Below are positions 40,957 through 43,434 of a stretch of DNA of 43,434 bases, in pieces. The stretch's first letter is position 1, and every line of letters starts with the position of its first letter. The DNA comes from Streptacidiphilus melanogenes. Lineage in GTDB: Bacteria > Actinomycetota > Actinomycetes > Streptomycetales > Streptomycetaceae. The DNA is taken from positions 1-43,434 of the forward strand of contig NZ_BBPP01000029.1 of the NCBI RefSeq assembly GCF_000787835.1, given 5' to 3'. The notes beneath the pieces are model-generated. The model searched no databases. It had not been told where the DNA came from and worked only from the letters and a program-made list of their open reading frames with translations. A program made the translations under genes and the position numbers.

Positions 40957-42585
40957 TCAGGGGTGAACCAGTGCTGCGGGGCTTTCAGTCGCGGCGAGGT
41001 GCGCAACGTGCACGGACCCGTCCGCGAGGTCCACCGCTCGCGCGTGGGCGGCGGAGCGCGCGGCGGAGCCGGTGGCGGAATGGGTCGCGGCATGGCCCGT
41101 GGCATGCGCGGCGGCGCGGGTGGCCGGGCGCGCGGCGGCGTCCGCGGGCACGTCCCGTGCGCTACGCGGACGGCCGAAGGTGGTCCACGCCGTCGCCTCG
41201 GGGAGCCGATGCACGGGTCGGCCCAGCACCTGGGTGCAGACGGCGTTGAGAATCACGGCGGCGCGGTGTGCGCCGAGGCCGAGATCGGGTGTGCCGACGC
41301 CGTGGGTGTGGAGTTCGGCGTTCTGCACGTACAGCCCGGCGGTGACGTCCGCCCGCAGGCGCACCCGATGGTCGAGGCCCACTCGGTAGCGGCCCTTCGC
41401 GTCCCAGTCGACCAGGTCCCGGACGGGGTCGAGCAGGGCAGGCCTGCGGGCGGCGTAGCCGGTGGCGAGCACGACGAGGTCGGTGCGGAGTACGTACTCG
41501 GCACCCGACTGCGGGTGGGCGCAGCGCAGTTCGAGCCCGCCGCCGGTGTTGCCACAAGCTGCGAGCACCTCCGTCCCCGGCACGATCTCGACGTCCGCGG
41601 CACCGCCCGCGGTGGTGCGCTCGTAGATGGTCTCGTGGACGGCTGCCAGGGTCTCGGCGCTGGCCGCCTTGTACAGCTGCCACTGGCGCGGCACGAGCGC
41701 GTCGCGGGTGTGCTCGGGAAGCGAGTGGAAGTAGCGCGTGTAGTCAGGGGTGAAGTGCTCCAGGCCGAGCCTGGAGTACTCCATCGGCGCGAGCGCCGTG
41801 GTGCGCGTGATCCAGCGCAGGTGCGGGCCCGCGTCGCCGCCACGACGCCGCAACAGGTCGAGGAAGACCTCGGCGCCGGACTGACCCGAGCCGACCACGG
41901 TGACGTCCCTGAGTGGACCGGGTCCACCGGCGTTGTCAGTGGGGCGCGCTAGCGTCAGGGGTGAGCGGGGAGAGGTGAGGTACTCACCGGAGTGCACGGC
42001 CGGGCCGGCTGCGGCCACCAGTTCGGCGAAGGCCGTTGGGATGACGGGCTCGGTGCCGACGCCGAGCACGAGATGGCGTGCGAGGTAGGGCTCCCGCCCC
42101 GGCACCTCGACCTCGAAGACGCCGCGGTCCGCGTTCCAGCGGACCGCCTTGACGGGGCTGTCGAAGCGGCAGTTCGGCAGGCGGTCGGCGGCCCAGAGGC
42201 AGTAGTCCGCGTACTCACGGCGGGTCAGGTGCCACTGCTCGGCGAAGTAGAAGGGGAAGAGACGGTCCCGGTCGGCGAGGTAGGCGAGGAACGACCAGGG
42301 GCTGGTCGGGTCCACCAGCGAGACCAGGTCCGCGAGGAAGGGCACCTGCATGCGGGCGCCTTCGATCATCAGACCCGGGTGCCAACTGAACTCCGGTTTG
42401 GCCTCGAGGAAGACGGACCGAAGGCCGGGCACCCGGTCGGCCATGGCGGCGAGTGAGAGGTTGAACGGGCCGAGACCCACGCCGACGAGGTCATGGACCT
42501 CACCGGTGCGGCGGTCGTCTGCGCAGGCGCGAGGCTGCGCCGATCGGCGGGTGGCGGCTCCGTCCGGTGAACGTGAGGGATCCAC
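40957..42585 (-). CDS. L-lysine/L-ornithine N-hydroxylase (siderophore monooxygenase) with repeat tail
   Basis: This 542-residue flavoprotein has an FAD motif (VGVGLGPFNLSLAAM), WHPGLMIEGARMQVPFLADLVSLVDPTSPWSFLAYL, an NADPH site (DVTVVGSGQSGAEVFLDLL) and ATGYAAR. It N-hydroxylates a diamine or lysine/ornithine side chain in hydroxamate siderophore synthesis. GTG 42585 has AGGAG seven bases upstream. The last 65 or so residues are unlike the family: nine tetrapeptides of the form (A/S)-(A/T)-x-(H/R) produced by a 12-bp DNA array, then an Ala/His tail. An N-acyltransferase gene lies upstream on the same strand. Confidence 0.92.
   Translation of the reverse strand: MDPSRSPDGAATRRSAQPRACADDRRTGEVHDLVGVGLGPFNLSLAAMADRVPGLRSVFLEAKPEFSWHPGLMIEGARMQVPFLADLVSLVDPTSPWSFLAYLADRDRLFPFYFAEQWHLTRREYADYCLWAADRLPNCRFDSPVKAVRWNADRGVFEVEVPGREPYLARHLVLGVGTEPVIPTAFAELVAAAGPAVHSGEYLTSPRSPLTLARPTDNAGGPGPLRDVTVVGSGQSGAEVFLDLLRRRGGDAGPHLRWITRTTALAPMEYSRLGLEHFTPDYTRYFHSLPEHTRDALVPRQWQLYKAASAETLAAVHETIYERTTAGGAADVEIVPGTEVLAACGNTGGGLELRCAHPQSGAEYVLRTDLVVLATGYAARRPALLDPVRDLVDWDAKGRYRVGLDHRVRLRADVTAGLYVQNAELHTHGVGTPDLGLGAHRAAVILNAVCTQVLGRPVHRLPEATAWTTFGRPRSARDVPADAAARPATRAAAHATGHAATHSATGSAARSAAHARAVDLADGSVHVAHLAATESPAALVHP
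41044..41151 (-). repeat. 12-bp tandem array in frame in the hydroxylase
   Basis: Nine contiguous 12-bp units read on the minus strand as tetrapeptides such as AAAR, PATR, AAAH, ATGH, AATH, SATG, SAAR and SAAH. It lies near the C-terminal end of the siderophore hydroxylase. Confidence 0.85.
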
Positions 42586-42616
42586 TGGCAGGCTCCTTTC
42601 GGATTCGGACGGTCAC

Positions 42617-42652
42617 GGTGAACGAGGGAACGGAGGATACGGAGGGAACGGA
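42617..42652. repeat. 9-bp tandem array upstream of the hydroxylase
   Basis: Four 9-bp units of GGGAACGGA type lie about 30 bases upstream of the hydroxylase start, in its leader. Confidence 0.75.
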
Positions 42653-42736
42653 AGGGAGAAGGGTGGTGGGGAGGCCCGAAGAGCGGGCATCGAGAAACCC
42701 GCACGGCAGCGAAGCCGCGGCGACACGCGCGCGCCG

Positions 42737-42764
42737 CGTGCCACGTGCCGCGTGCCGCGTGCCG
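42737..42764. repeat. 7-bp tandem array
   Basis: Four 7-bp units (CGTGCCA then three CGTGCCG) lie in the 229-base gap between the acyltransferase and hydroxylase genes. Confidence 0.8.
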
Positions 42765-42814
42765 AAGGCTCTCCGGGTACTGCGCCGCGGCAGGTGGCTG
42801 CGGACCGCCATCCG

Positions 42815-43434
42815 TCAGTGCGGCCGGTCGTAGACCATCAGGGCGGCGTGCTTCTCCGGAAGCAGAAGCTCGGAGTCGAGACGGAAGCCGGCTCGCAGGA
42901 AGGCGCGCACGGACGGCAGGTTGCGCACGTCCGGCTCGGCGACGATCCGTCGGGCCGCCTGTCTCTCGCGGAGGATGCGCCGGGTGAGCGCGGCCAGGAG
43001 GGTGCTCCCGACCCCACGGCCACGTTGAGCGGCCGGACCGATCAGCAGGTGGAGGCCGGTGTCGTGGGGGCGGGCGGGGTAGTGCCGGGCCAGTGGGTCC
43101 ACGTCGGCCCGGTAGATCTCCCAGTAGCTCATGGGCCGCTCGTCGAGCAGGCCGAGGCACGGCACGCTGCGCCCGTCGCCGTCGAGTTGGGCGCGCACGT
43201 GGTGCTCGGTGAGCTCGGGCGGGCCGCAGAGTTCCCAGAACGCGGAGACCACCGGATCGTTCATCCAGTCCACCAGCAGCGGCAGATCACGCGGCAGGCG
43301 CACGGGCTGGAGGCGGAAGTCGCCGTGCCGGGTGTGCATCACGCCCCAGCGGGCCACGCCGTCGAGGAGATCGCCGCGTCGGACCCAGTGCGGTCGCTGC
43401 CAGGGCGGGTGTGCGGTTCTGGGATACCCGGGGG
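42815..43434 (-). CDS. GNAT N-acyltransferase of hydroxamate siderophore type, 5' end off window
   Basis: This matches the DesC/IucB/AlcB-like group that acylates N-hydroxylated amines. Characteristic segments are LPLLVDWMNDPVVSAFWELCGPPELTEHHVRAQL, SVPCLGLLDERPMSYWEIYRADVDPLARHYPARPHDTGLHLLIGPAAQRGRGVGSTLL (acetyl-CoA loop) and VAEPDVRNLPSVRAFLRAGFRLDSELLLPEKHAALMVYDRP. The frame is open to the window edge. GTG 43357 and ATG 43339 are in-frame starts, but upstream residues such as RRGDLLDGVARWGV look like part of the protein, so the gene probably extends beyond 43434. It precedes the hydroxylase on the same strand, the usual order of hydroxylation and acylation genes. Confidence 0.9.
   Translation of the reverse strand, partial: PGYPRTAHPPWQRPHWVRRGDLLDGVARWGVMHTRHGDFRLQPVRLPRDLPLLVDWMNDPVVSAFWELCGPPELTEHHVRAQLDGDGRSVPCLGLLDERPMSYWEIYRADVDPLARHYPARPHDTGLHLLIGPAAQRGRGVGSTLLAALTRRILRERQAARRIVAEPDVRNLPSVRAFLRAGFRLDSELLLPEKHAALMVYDRPH

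Overview
This 43.4 kb window is high-GC actinobacterial chromosome. It almost certainly comes from Streptomycetaceae (Streptomyces, Kitasatospora or Streptacidiphilus). The principal sigma factor gene hrdB lies beside a sporulation-type GntR regulator that matches WhiH. The rest is mostly housekeeping: topoisomerase IV subunit B, ribonuclease HII, a B12-dependent ribonucleotide reductase with NrdR, LexA and a DinG-type helicase. GTG starts, GC-rich hairpin terminators and sparse intergenic DNA also fit this family. I see no insertion sequence, prophage, CRISPR array, rRNA or complete tRNA.

Layout. (1) 1-3.8 kb: the C-terminal part of an IucA/IucC siderophore synthetase cut by the window edge, an iron-box-preceded sucrase/ferredoxin-like gene and a GNAT acetyltransferase. 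(2) 3.1-10.6 kb, minus strand: an acetate-type sodium/solute symporter with its DUF485 partner, flanked by a CitA/CitB-type two-component system on one side and a NarL-type system plus a CcdC-like membrane protein on the other. (3) 10.7-20.5 kb: parE, a small zinc-ribbon protein (DUF7455), a secreted trypsin-like protease, hrdB with a perfect SigR-type promoter match, whiH, and an ABC exporter whose ATPase has degenerate catalytic motifs. (4) 20.6-27.5 kb: an NrtR-like Nudix regulator, DUF4192, a RecQ helicase fused to a phosphoribosyltransferase-like domain, two uncharacterised proteins and rnhB. (5) 27.5-32.5 kb: a divergent TetR/MFS pair with a clear operator, a dapA paralogue, a YciI protein, a histidine phosphatase and a DinB/maleylpyruvate-isomerase-like protein. 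(6) 32.9-40 kb: nrdR-nrdJ divergent from lexA, with NrdR boxes and an SOS box, then a DinG-type helicase. (7) 40-43.4 kb: a nitrilase-family hydrolase, a lysine/ornithine N-hydroxylase and an N-acyltransferase of hydroxamate siderophore type, the last running off the right edge.

The genes form three functional themes: iron acquisition at both ends, DNA precursor supply and damage response (nrdRJ, lexA, dinG-like, recQ-like), and developmental or basal transcription (hrdB, whiH).

The most unusual structural feature is the number of short-period degenerate tandem arrays, with periods of 7, 9, 10, 11, 12 and 15 bp. I count ten in 43 kb. They sit at gene ends, in leaders or in frame inside proteins, and several supply a stop codon or a protein tail. 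No single gene set here is obviously a new system. The best leads are these arrays, the RecQ-phosphoribosyltransferase fusion, the degenerate ABC ATPase beside whiH, and the tetrapeptide-repeat tail on the siderophore hydroxylase. All coordinates and motif matches were read by eye.
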